DNA from: Pictodentalium vernedei
Lineage: Eukaryota > Mollusca > Scaphopoda > Dentaliida > Dentaliidae
Direction: 5' to 3'
Assembly: GCA_031216915.1 (NCBI GenBank)
Contig: CM062297.1
Coordinates: 831,001,337 to 831,065,336 of the forward strand
DNA length: 64,000 bases
In this document: positions 13,217 through 23,713 of the stretch, piece by piece
How the letters are laid out: each line of letters begins with the position of its first letter
Position numbering within the stretch: the stretch's first letter is position 1
Notes under the pieces: model-generated
The model's input: the letters and a program-made list of their open reading frames with translations, nothing else
What the model was told of the DNA's origin: nothing
Databases searched by the model: none
Made by a program: the position numbers and the translations under genes

Positions 13217-13408
13217 TCACATAAGTGCATCAGCGAGGCAGTGGGTTATTTCTCCTTGCCGGTTCATCATTAAGCAAACGTCGTGCTGTATTTGACTCGG
13301 ACGGTCAACTGAACAGCCGTAACATTTCTCTCTAGCGATTTTGTCTATGTATTCTGACCATTCCGTACAAGTACAATTTAGTTTGTGACGTAATTTTCTC
13401 AATGTCAT
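13217..13408 (-). CDS. Small Cys-rich ORF in the right arm of the inverted element
   Basis: A 63-residue minus-strand frame reads MTLRKLRHKLNCTCTEW followed by CYGC, PSQ, QHDVCL. The C-X-C ... C-X2-C ... H-X3-C spacing looks like a small zinc-binding module. From memory, a similar C-GC-PSQ-H-C pattern turns up in short uncharacterised proteins linked to invertebrate mobile elements, but I cannot verify that here. A TGA ends the frame after ALM, and similar-looking coding continues one frame over, so it may be a truncated or frameshifted fragment. It lies only in the ~600-bp segment missing from the left arm, so it may be the remains of the element's own gene. The function is unknown. Confidence 0.35.
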   Translation of the reverse strand: MTLRKLRHKLNCTCTEWSEYIDKIAREKCYGCSVDRPSQIQHDVCLMMNRQGEITHCLADALM

Positions 13409-14145
13409 TTCGGAAAGTGGGCGTTTCTTCTTGTTCTCTTGAGTACTGTCTTCCCTCTTTCTTTTTTATTCTGTACTGAAAATCTGTTGATCCACGCGAT
13501 GCACGGCGTTTTTCAAATCCTGGAATTCTTTAAAATTCAACGCACTTCCAGTTTTAACCGGCGTGGTACCTTTAGCAGTGAACCGTCTCACATGAATTTT
13601 CAGATCTCCTTGGAAGACTCAGTTTTGAATATAAGTTTCACGCTTGCCGATTTTAATACTGTATTGTTGCTCGAAGCCATATTGATCAAAGACGCCCTGC
13701 TTGTTTGAAGATCGCTTTGGAAATAAAAATTACAATTGATAAATTGACCTCCTCGGTTTTCTGAAGGGGGCGTTCCCTTCTCTGCTGAGTTCAACCAATC
13801 AGCGACGCTTCTCTGTGTCTCTTTCTCATATCGACGACATCATCACTCAATGGATGACACGCGTGTTGGAGCATGGTTGATGACAGATACATAAAAACAG
13901 ACCAGTCATTATTACAAACACATGTCAATCAAATGGGTGTTCATGCAAATAAAAGTCGGAATACTATCGAGGAGATGGCTATTTATCCTGATCCGAAATC
14001 TAACATTTGTTTTAAGCTTATTTGTTTCACAAGGATTGGCGAAGAAGTTATAAAGAAGTTATGAAACTTATACCTCTTCCTGGCCCAATGGCTCAAGTGT
14101 GTGGAATCCTAAAAATATATATTCTAATTAAAACACAAAAGCCAA

Positions 14146-14479
14146 TTAAAACATGAATTAAAAAAACTTAAAAAGCAAATAGCACAATTTAAAAAAAATG
14201 GAAAACAAATGGAAAATGGAAAAAAAAAATCATAATTCAAAACAATTAAAAAAACAATTTAAAACTAGACCTTATGATTCTGGAGAAGCATGGCTTTTCC
14301 AGATGAGATTCCATGATTTTTCATGACCCCCCATGAGTGTCTGATGAATTGTTTTTAACTGTCTCACTGAGGTTCCATTACTGGCGTTATGAGAAAAGTG
14401 GGTATAGTAGTCTGAAATGACTCAGTTTGATAAAAAAAAAATTGTTTTGGTAAAAACAATCATTAATGGAGGAGAGGGT
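14146..14479. other. A-rich non-coding stretch
   Basis: Strongly A-rich on the + strand (AAAAA blocks at 14160-14270) and without a recognisable gene. It separates the inverted element pair from the tandem repeat that follows. Confidence 0.5.
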
Positions 14480-16440
14480 TAATATCATTATCGTCTTCCA
14501 ACAAGTTATAGACCGACAAAGGGAGTTATGTTTGACACACACCCACTGAGTGCTGTGACTATTTGAAAATGGTCCATTTTATATCAAATGTATCCAAAAT
14601 ATTGATGTCTGTCATCTTGTAGAGGGTTAACAAGTGCTGATAGGAATATTTTTCCATGCAACTTGTAATGTCACACCAAGAACTGCGAATTACCATTTTT
14701 TCTTTAAACTCTACAAGATGTTTTCAGAGAAATCCAGGGAGAACATGAATTTTAAGGTTTCGATGGGTATCATTGTTTATCCAGCCCAAAACGGGTTAAG
14801 GGTTGTTTTTTGAATACCCTTATTACTTACAAAAATAATTCTCAGTGAATTCTACTTCCACTTATGTTGATCTCTCCTCTTAGCTTTGGGTCCTGACGGT
14901 GCAAACAAAGCCCATTTTATCAATTTTTTGATGTTTGAGAACCTTCAGAGGGTGAACAAATGCTTACTGGAATAGTTTTGTACATGCAACTTGTAATGTC
15001 ACACTAAGATCTGAGAATGGTCATTTTTTCTTGAAAACATACTAGATTTTTTGGAGAAATCCACAGAAAACGGGAATTTTAAGCTCTTAAGGGGTATATC
15101 CCCTTAACCAGTCGCAAATGGGTTAAGACATAGATTTTTGAATACCCTTACCACTTACAAACATTTTTCCCTATCAGTTTTGCATTCGGTAGAGAAGTTA
15201 TGTTTTTCTGTGGCATTCCCATTTGATGTTGTTGGTGTCCAAAAACAGACCATTTTTTTCAAAATGTTGACATATAGCAGCCCATGGAGGGTTTACAAAT
15301 GCTTACCGGAATATTTTATTCATGCAGCTGGTAATGTGACACAAAGTCCTATGAATGGCCATTTTCTCTTGAAAACCCTACAAGACGTTTGTAAAGAAAT
15401 CCAGGGAAAACATGAATTTATTAAGTTTTTGATGGGTATCGCTGTTATCCACCCCAAAAGGGGGTTAACGCGGTGAATTCCACTGCCATGTTTATTTCTC
15501 CAGAAGACGTTGGGTGCTGTGCCTGTCCGAAAACAGCCCATTGCAAGAAAATTGTGATGTTTTGCAGCCTGTAGAGAGTTAATAAACGCTCACCGGAATA
15601 TTTTGTCCATGCAACTTGTAATGTCACACAAACATCTGCGAATTGTCAATTTTTCTTGAACAACAAGATCTTTTCAGAGAAATCCACAGAAAATTGGAAT
15701 TCTAAGCTTTTAAGGGGTATCTCTCTTTAGCCTTTCCAAAATGGGTTAAGACTTCGACTTTTGAATACCCTTACTACTTACAAAAATGTTTCCATATCAA
15801 TTTTGCGCTCGATAGAAGAAGACACTTTTCTTTGGGGCATTCCCATTGGATGCTGTTGGTGTCCAAATACAACCCATTTCATCACAGTTTTGACTTTTAG
15901 CAGCCCGTGGGTGGTTAACAAATACACAGCGGAGTATTTTGTCCATGCAGCTTCTGTTGTCACACCAAGACCTGCGCGTGGCCAATTTTTCTTGGAAATC
16001 TACAAGACTCGTTTAGAGAAATCCACAGAAAACATGAATTTATTAGCTTTTGAGGAGTGGTGCAATTTAACCAGCCCAAAACGTGTTAACGCTTGGTTTC
16101 TTGGATACCCTTATTCTTACAAAAATGGTGCATGGTGAATCCCTCTTCAAATAAATGAAGTTATGTTAATCTCTCGTACACCGTGTGGGTGCATTATGGG
16201 CCCGAAAACAGCCCATTTCATCAAAATTTCGATGTTTGGCAGCCTGTGGAGGGTTAACGTATGCATTGCCTAATATATCTTGTATATGAATGGTCGTGTC
16301 ACAGACAGATCTAATAATGATGAATGTTTAAAAAAGATCTACAAGAGGTGTTTCGAGAAAGTGCCTATAAACCCTAATTTTTGGACAATTCTGGCGAAAT
16401 AAGGGTTAAATCGAAATTCCGCTTGGGTACAATTTTAGAC
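14480..16440. repeat. Degenerate tandem repeat, period about 320 bp, six units
   Basis: A recurring box ending in GGGTTAA occurs near 14475, 14798, 15119, 15463, 15741, 16085 and 16402 (spacing about 280-345 bp). Between boxes the order is conserved: TTGAATACCCTTA plus TACAAAAATG; then GGTGTCC..AAA..AGCCCATT; then CAGCCC/TGGAGGGTTAACAAATGC; then CATGCAACTTGTAATGTCACAC; then TCTTGAAAAC.CTACAAGA; then GAGAAATCCACAGAAAACATGAATTTTAAG. Reading frames starting MNTLTTYK recur at 15138 and 15761 because they translate the same unit. Units have diverged considerably. No host gene is supported. Confidence 0.8.
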
Positions 16441-16599
16441 TTTGTGCTCCTCTATGCGTGTGCAAAACTGTGTGGAAATTGGTTCGAAAATGGCTTCTGA
16501 ATCGTACAGACAAAATGTGTGGAAAAAAAAAAAATAATCCGTAGAAAAACAATAGTCTTTTCCATAGGGACAAGTCTAACAGTTAAAATGAAATCATCA

Positions 16600-16805
16600 G
16601 GTGAGAGTACGGAGGGTCACAGGTCAGAACATTAACTTTAAACCGAAAGGTCGAAAGTTCGATCCTGACCTGATCCATCTACTCTGTATTCTTGGGCAAG
16701 ATACGTAATTTCGATTGACCACGTGGTGGCACGGTGGCGCTGTGTACTAAGGCGTGACGCACGTCGCTGATGTACTTGATTCAACCTATGTAATTCTACT
16801 TGTGC
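16600..16805 (+). mobile_element. SINE fragment, tRNA-like head, diverged
   Basis: A degenerate tRNA-like head (ACCGAAAGGTCGAAAGTTCGATCC, resembling a polymerase III box B) is followed by TTGGGCAAGATACGTAA and GTGTACTAAGGCGTGACGCAC. The second part is the same body as in the SINEs at 40.5 kb and 32.0 kb. The tail is not preserved. It is the most diverged of the three copies. Confidence 0.7.
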
Positions 16806-16809
16806 CGTG

Positions 16810-18270
16810 TTAGTTCGATGGTTAGGCTGACGGGTGTTTTGTGGTTGTTTCTTTGTTCTCAGGCTCCCTCCAACAGCAGCGCTCCCCGGCTCGACGTAGC
16901 CCTTGTAGTATACCAGCCCTGTTTCCTGCCTTAGTTGTTGGAACCGTGCATTGGAGGCTTGATGTTATAGTCACATAACCAGTTACGTCGCCTGTAGTTG
17001 TCACGGTAGCCCACGTGAGCGGCCATCTCGTGCCATCATTATCATGATGAAACGTGATGTCAGTGGGCACGCGCGATGCATGATGTGATTGGGACAATGT
17101 TTCCGCCATCCATTTCGTCCACTGCAATCCGCCTTCTTCATTTCTTTGGTGGCATGTACTTGTTGTGGGACCCGGTGACCTATAATAGAACGGGTTGTGT
17201 GAGAAATTTAATTTTGATGCTTCCGCACGCGACATGCTTTTGCTTCATAGCGTCAGCAATTTTCGGGCGGTGTGTATGACAAAGCTTGACTTCGGTTATT
17301 CCTCTAGCCGCTTAGGACATCATATATATATATGAATTTCATGTATATTTTGTACTTTTGAAGGTATGGCTTCCAGCAAGTAGTAGGGATATACCCGGCG
17401 TTGTTTACCTCATATCACCGGTGTCTGACGTCTAAGTTTCAAAATTTGTTCAACGTTGTGATTGGGACTATATATGCTAAAAAGTCAAATCTTCCGAAAG
17501 AGAAATTTGATTTTCACGTTTCCCTTTACTGTGCGCCTCCAACACAGTTGATATTTTGCGCTCAGTTTGTTGCATCAGTGAGCATACATTTAAACCTAGG
17601 CATCATTCCAGCGATCTCTTACGATGTGTGTTTAATTTTGATAGGGATATTTTTTGCAGTTCTTGGGGCACGGTGGTCACAAAATGGGAGACGGTGTAGA
17701 AACATAAAATCACGTAAAAACTTAGAAAATGATGTTAAATTCAGTAAACCCACATACAGCAATCGTATTAACCTTCTCTTTAAATCTTTAACCTCTACAA
17801 CATAATAAATTTCCATTTAACTCGGACAATTGTGTTTTTCCGATATTGACGTCCTGCCGTCACCCCATCGGCAGTCCCAGACAAATTGTTCGTCGACTGA
17901 GAACTGATAGCAATTTTAGATACGGTTTTTATTTGAGAATATATTTCATACATGTCTGGAGTGAGATTGGAGGGTGGCTGTGAAGCAGGAAAACATTATA
18001 AGGCTTAAACAAATATTTTCCGCCCAGGTACGACCCACCCACCCTACCCTTGCTATTGTGCCACTCTCAAATGATGCCACCCACCCCCCCTAAAATCAAC
18101 AGACTGGCTCCTCTCCGTCTTAATAGTGGCTTAAACCGTTCAAATAGATGCCAGTGATAACAGACTGTGTCAAACAATGCAATAGTGTCCCGGTTAAGTG
18201 AGATCAGATTTTTTTCTTTCTCTGTTTTTATCTTTGCAGAATCCTGAAGCAATGGTGAAAGCGGGCTCTA
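16810..18270. other. No gene recognised
   Basis: Open frames of 137 codons (16822-17235, minus) and 134 codons (17401-17805, plus) occur. Neither shows a family motif, repeated homology or splice signals that I can recognise, and the second has only one hydrophobic stretch. A short TA microsatellite lies at 17320-17335. I do not call a gene. Confidence 0.4.
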
Positions 18271-18302
18271 AATCTGAGAAAAAATGTAAATTTTACAATA
18301 GA

Positions 18303-18560
18303 GATTTTTCTCATTATAGTAAATCATTTACCTTCATTTTTTCCATTCTGATCAATTAAGATTTCTCTAACGTTAATTGGTATGCATGTTAAAATTCCAA
18401 GGTTCAAACTAAATTTAAAACCAAGAATATTCCAGACATTTTTCTCATTTTAATGAACCATTTACCTTCATTTTTATCCACTCCGACCAATTAAAATTTC
18501 ATTAATGTTAATTGGTATGCAGGTTGAAATTGCAAGGTTCAAACCAGATTTAAAACCAAG
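18303..18560. repeat. Direct duplication, about 130-bp unit
   Basis: TTTTTCTCATTATAG..CATTTACCTTCATTTTT..AATTGGTATGCA..AAATTTAAAACCAAGAATATTCC is present twice, starting near 18306 and 18437, with moderate divergence. Confidence 0.75.
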
Positions 18561-18597
18561 AATATTCCAATGTTTAACTATAGCTCATTTTAATATA

Positions 18598-18690
18598 AAG
18601 TCGGCTGAGTGCTATAGGGGACCTAGGGGACCTTGACCATTCTAGCACTCAGGGGACATAGACCATTCTAGCACTCAGGCGACGATAAGT
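18598..18690. repeat. Dispersed motif GCACTCAGGCGACG (two to three partial copies)
   Basis: CATTCTAGCACTCAGG occurs twice here, beside an inverted partial copy (GCTGAGTGCTATAGGGGACC). The same sequence forms the hairpin at 25036-25103 and occurs again, inverted, at 32913-32950. It is a small dispersed repeat, probably a remnant of a hairpin MITE. Confidence 0.65.
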
Positions 18691-18774
18691 AATGGAGCAG
18701 CAAACACTAATTTATCTCTAAAGTAACAACACCGGGGTACGTTTTTGTGTGTGCATTCTTCTTTCAACCTTTTT

Positions 18775-18942
18775 TCAGCATTTGCCTTTCGAAAATTTTA
18801 AAATATAATCACAATATACACTAAACTTAACTGTTAAAACAGCGTTTGTCGCCAAAATATCGTTAAAGGCTCTCTCGGCGTTGGCCGTACTTCATTGAAT
18901 TACTTCTGGAAATTCGCGTTGCGATTTCAGAATTATCTAGTA

Positions 18943-18943
<1 letters not shown>
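18775..18943. repeat. Dispersed repeat shared with 60650-60805
   Basis: TTTGCCTTTCGAAAATTTT, the AACAGCGTTTG/AGCAGCGTTGG block, TTCTGGAAATTCGC and CGATTTCA appear in the same order at both places. The two copies are clearly homologous but diverged. Confidence 0.6.
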
Positions 18944-18989
<46 letters not shown>

Positions 18990-19055
18990 TGACTTTTATA
19001 TAGCGTGAAACCACCAAGGGTGCTACAAGACACTTTTCAGATTGCAGAACACAAG

Positions 19056-22000
19056 CTATGAATTGAATGATTTGAAGAGATGAGTTTTAAGCAGTCTCTT
19101 GGAAGCAAGTAAACTTGGTTGTGACCGAAGATACGAGGGCAATGCATTACAGAGTCTCGGACCTGCAACCGAGGAAGACAACTCGCTCGCCAATAGAGAT
19201 CGCGCAAAAGGTACGGTCAGTGACAAATTGTCAGATGAACGGAGACTGCGTATAGGTATGCGGCGAGAGAGAAGCTCACACAGGTATGCAGACGCAAGAC
19301 CATGACTGCATTTAAATACCAGCATCAGAATTTTAAAATTAACGCGACGTTTTACTGGATGCCAATGTAGATTCTTCAAGATGGCTGTGATATGGTCGAA
19401 TCGTTTAGCACCACTGATAATTCGAGCAGCCATATTCTTGATTCTCTACAATTTCTGCAGCAATGTACGTGGCACAGTAATGAAAAGAGACTTGCAATAA
19501 CCCAAATGTTAGGTTATGAAGGAGTGAACCAGTTGCTTCAGAGCTCTACCACTGAGGAATGGACGTAATTTGCTCAGCTGTTTGAATTGACAGTAGCAAG
19601 TTTTATGATTTTTTTAGGTTCAAGGATGAGATTAGCATAAAAAGCATCCCAATATTTCTAGCACTGTCAGAGACCAGAGTAGTAGAATCATCAACTGACT
19701 GAATAGGAGAGGGGAAAGATGTTCACTTCTGTGCAATGACCAATATCTCTGTTTTGAATTGTTCATTTTAACCCGGTGACTGGGCAGTAACTTTCTAACG
19801 GAGTTAATACATCTTACCATTTCAAACACGGTGCCGGCTGTTTCAGAAACATCAGATTGTCAAGCAGAGCTGGGTATCATCAGCGTAAAGGTGGTTTGGC
19901 ATGTCAAGATCTCTCAGCATTCGTCCAAGTGATGTTGTGTATATGGCAAATAGTGTGGGACCAAGACCTGAACCATGTGGCACACCGCAATTCAATGCTT
20001 CACTTTCAGATCCAGTGTTTTTACTATAGATTTGTTGAGAACGATGTTCGAGATAAGTAGGAAACCACATTAGAACAGTCCCAGTAATCCCGCATTGATT
20101 CAGAACATCGAGTAGAAAAGTCGTGATCAACTGTATCAAATACAGCCGAAAGGTCCTAAAGTATGAGACGAAGAGCTTTCCATCAGATAAGGCAATGATG
20201 CTGTCGTTGTGCACACGTTATAAGACCGTTTCTGTACTATCATTGGATTTGTATGCCGATTGAAATGGTTCTTCTAGACCGTTAACAGAAAGATGCCTGT
20301 TGACTGACAACGATCTTTGCAATGACTCTAGAAACAAATGCCAGGTTTGAGACAAGCCTGTAGTTATTCAAGTTGTCAGGGCATCCCAATATTTCTAGCA
20401 CTGTCAGAGACCAGAGTAGTAGAATCATCAACTGACTGAAAAGGAGAGGGGAAAGATGTTCACTTCTGTGCAATGACCAATATCTCTGTTTTGAATTGTT
20501 CATTTTAACCCGGTGACTGGGCAGTAACTTTCTAACGGAGTTAATACATCTTACCATTTCAAACACGGTGCCGGCTGTTTCAGAAACATCTAATTGTCAA
20601 GCAGAGCTGGGTATCATCAGCGTAAAGGTGGTTTGGCATGTCAAGATCTCTCAGCATTCGTCCAAGTGATGTTGTGTATATGGCAAATAGTGTGGGACCA
20701 AGACCTGAACCATGTGGCACACCGCAATTCAATGCTTCACTTTCAGATCCAGTGTTTTTACTATAGATTTGTTGAGAACGATGTTCGAGATAAGTAGGAA
20801 ACCACATTAGAACAGTCCCAGTAATCCCGCATTGATTCAGAACATCGAGTAGAAAAGTCGTGATCAACTGTATCAAATACAGCCGAAAGGTCCTAAAGTA
20901 TGAGACGAAGAGCTTTCCATCAGATAAGGCAATGATGCTGTCGTTGTGCACACGTTATAAGACCGTTTCTGTAGTATCATTGGATTTGTATGCCGATTGA
21001 AATGGTTCTTCTAGACCGTTAACAGAAAGATGCCTGTTGACTGACAACGATCTTTGCAATGACTCTAGAAACAAATGCCAGGTTTGAGACAAGCCTGTAG
21101 TTATTCAAGTTGTCAGGGCCAAGTGATATACTTGTAATGAGTGGTGACACTAAGGTTAGTTCCATAGCACCAGGAACGTCTCTTTCAGAAAGTGAAGCCT
21201 GAACAGTTAGTGATAACAAGGTGTGTAACACAAACTTTAAGAGCGACGTGGGAATTCGATCAAGGTTATTAGATTTGTTGTGTGATGAGAGAAAGAATGT
21301 TGACACCTCGGCCTCAGATACCGGAGAAAATTCTGAAAAATAAGATTTTATCCTCAAATTCGTTGGTCGAGATGGATATGTTTCACCACTACTTTCCTTA
21401 AGAAGCCGGATTTTGTGGTAATAGTAACATTTAGCATTTTCTGTCGAATTTGTTGTCAAGTTCCTTTGTTGTTGCAACACTTGATGGTGTATTTCAAGTT
21501 TGGTTTTATTGCAGAGTCGCTCCAACCTCCATCGCTTCTGTTTGACATCACGGATGTTCTCAGTAAACCAGGTTGTATGTTCTCTAGGCAAAATTGTCAT
21601 TGATTTTGAAGGGGCATGCTTGTTTAGAATGGCTGAAAGGGTGTTGTAGTACAAATAGACCAATGCGTCAGATGACCCATTTTCACTCCTAGTCATAAAA
21701 AGTGAAGACTAAATGTCATTTGTTACATTTTTAATTTTTCGAAAAGTAATAGCCATTTTCCTGTCACTCTGTTTCGTCTGCGGATTATGCATGCTGCAAC
21801 TGTGAAATAGTCAGATAAAGCTGGATAGTGCACAGAAATGTTTCTCATTAGTGGTGCATTCCCTTGTCTGGTTATTAGCAAATTGAGAGGGTGGCCGCTT
21901 CTATGAGAAGGCTCCTGTACAAGCTGGAAGTATCCAAACGACTCGATTAAATTTAAAAACGTCTGTGCAAAGCCGTCACTTGCTACATCTACATGTATAT

Positions 22001-22631
22001 TAAAATCGCCAGCAATGGCTTCGTTAACAGCATAGGATGCAAAGACTGACAAATATCCACTTAAATCATCAAGGAACTGTGATGAGCTGAACTTGTTCTA
22101 TTTCGAAGGAGGTCTGTAAACGACAAGCAGCCTAACAGATATGTCTTTATATACCAAGTAATCTAGAGATTCAAATGTGGCACAAATATATGGTTCATTG
22201 CTAAGTTTGATGTTAATGTCCTCTTTAAAAACTACAGCGGTTCCCCACCACAACTGCCTCTAGCCTCCTGCAAAACCATATACCCAGCAAGAAGTAAGTT
22301 TCCTATTGTATAGTTATCACGTTCCTCACCTCTGAGCCACGTGTCAGTCAGAGGAAATGTATCACTGCATTATCAGAAATAATGCCCTGAATGTCAAATT
22401 CCTCTTATTGATAGATCCTACATTAAAATGACCAAAAGAAAAGTCAAGCTCATCACAAGCTGCTTCATAACCCGAAGATAAATTGATTCTTAGCAAATTA
22501 TCCAAGTTCATCCAAGATCGAAAAGAGTTTGTTTTTGCTCGGTCAGGATTAAGACGCTCCTCCATGTTACAAGGGTTGATTATCTGCTTTTCTGTTGTAG
22601 AGTGTATGATAGGAATGTGTGTATTTACCAC
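19056..22631 (-). pseudogene. LINE D ORF2 (endonuclease, RT, C-terminal domain), broken and partly duplicated
   Basis: Minus-strand order is as follows. The endonuclease start lies at 22362-22631 (FGHFNVGSINKRN). The catalytic region is at 21723-22052 (AIAGDFNIHVDV, then HPLNLLITRQ and LSDYFTV, standing in for the usual SDH). The linker and RT fingers are at 21019-21696 (DNLNNYRLVSNLAFVSRVIAK). The palm is at 20580-20951 and again at 19852-20214 (GVPHGSGLGPTLFAIYT and HLYADDTQLCL, the YADD box). The C-terminal domain is at 19056-19433 (AARIISGAKRFDHITAIL ... GPRLCNALPSYLRSQPS). These are standard CR1/Rex-type signatures. Frameshifts separate all pieces, and the palm exists twice because of the duplication, so the copy is dead. 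Confidence 0.9.
19644..21117. repeat. Exact-boundary 737-bp tandem duplication inside LINE D
   Basis: The block starting GCATCCCAATATTTCTAGCA at 19644 starts again at 20381. The first copy ends AGTTGTCAGG at 20380 and the second ends with the same bases at about 21117. I noticed only a handful of differences (for example GAATAGG versus GAAAAGG, CATCAGATTG versus CATCTAATTG, GTACTATC versus GTAGTATC). The event is therefore much younger than the LINE insertion. Since 737 is not a multiple of three, it would also break the frame. Confidence 0.93.
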
Positions 22632-22680
22632 CTCTCACCACACGTTTTGTTTTTCTCTCATGTTAATTCCTAATTGTCTA

Positions 22681-23713
22681 ATCCAGGATATAGTATTCGG
22701 CAGAAGTTTACGAGATGAGTAAGGGTTAAACTGGTGAAGGATATTAGAAGAATAAACAAAATGCTGGTCAGTAACTGGACCACTTTCATGAACATTTGTA
22801 CGTGGTATTGTTCCCATTGAGGATAGATTGAAACCGTAGTCTTTGCTGAACATTATCAACAAATGCAAATAGTTGATGTTCAGAATGGTTGCACATGACT
22901 GAACAGGGCAGTAAGTATTCCACTGAAAACTGCTCACATAGTGTAGAATATATCCATTAGAGGACAATAAAGACAAATTTCCTGGAAAAACAGTATCCTA
23001 TATCACTGTATTCCTTGAATCTTCAAAAGCTTTAAATTGGTTGAAAAATTTTGATAAAAATTGTATTAACGAAAAAAACAAATGAACAATGGAAAAGCAC
23101 AATGATTGGAAGAACAAGTTAACAATGCTGCCTACTGGCGTAAAGCTGTAAGTCATTCCACCTTCGTTGGATGACTTAAATATAGGAATCGATTCAACGA
23201 ATATTACTTTCAGAAATAATAAAGATAAAAAAGAGAAATAAAAATAATAAAAAAATGAATTGTGCCAAACCGTCATTGAATTCCTATGGATGCACTCCTT
23301 TCCTCAAAACACTATCTAATTGTTGCTCGTCCTGTCCATGAAACGTATTTCTCACTGGATTGGTATTTTTGGTATTTTTTCCGACATCTGTTCAACTATT
23401 TTCAATATCTTATCCACGCCTGCCCATTTCGCGAAAGAAATGTATTTTCTTCACTGTGCGTGAAACATTGGTTATTACCTTCGCTAATGCCGATATTCTT
23501 CACGAAACGCTGACTGTTGTAACACGACAGATTGTGAAATATCACTGGACAGAATTTATATCATCTTGATACTGCTACTAAATTTTCTGGTGTAGTGATC
23601 ATGATCTCTCACTTTCTCGGCTTTTGTATGTTCTGTGAACAATTGTCTACAGATGTGAGATTCCGTCGTCTTATCACAAGACTCCTTTATATTTTGATAC
23701 TCTCAATGGATGA
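22681..23713. other. No gene recognised
   Basis: AT-rich stretch, perhaps including the 5' UTR of LINE D up to about 22980. The short frames (22635-22976 and 22998-23276 minus; 23286-23569 plus) show no recognisable motif. Confidence 0.4.

Larger units (their letters stand above)
11640..14145. mobile_element. Inverted pair of one repeat family (long foldback structure)
   Basis: 11640-12360 reappears as reverse complement in 12842-14145. Matching blocks include TTTTGTGTTTTAATTAG near the ends, the ATAACTTCTTCGCCAATCCT block (11750; reverse complement near 14050), the ACGCGTG..CATCCAT block (11925; 13850) and the CGCCAATCTATAAAAAGGC block (12300; 12890). The right arm contains about 600 bp (13110-13710) that the left arm lacks: the left arm jumps from GCGATCTCC to AAGAGACATAC at about 12073. 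I read this as two copies of one non-autonomous element in opposite orientation, one with an internal deletion, around a centre of short direct repeats. It could equally be one foldback element. No transposase is recognisable. Confidence 0.75.
18944..22680 (-). mobile_element. LINE D: minus-strand CR1/L2-type non-LTR retrotransposon
   Basis: On the minus strand the element ends with GCTATATAAAAGTCATCATT followed by an (ATT)n tail (18944-18988 in the window). This is the 3' end style of CR1/L2/Rex1-like LINEs. Coding remnants run from the endonuclease (about 22600) to the C-terminal region (19056). An internal 737-bp direct duplication (19644-20380 / 20381-21117) lengthens it. The 5' boundary is unclear, somewhere near 22630-22980. 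Confidence 0.85.

Noticed and set aside
16822..17235. 137-codon minus-strand frame
   Set aside because: No recognisable domain, unusual composition, and adjacent to a SINE fragment. Cannot be separated from chance.
17401..17805. Possible upstream SLC16 exon (134-codon frame with hydrophobic stretch)
   Set aside because: No DGGWGW-type motif, no matching TM1 pattern, and no donor in the required phase that I could recognise.
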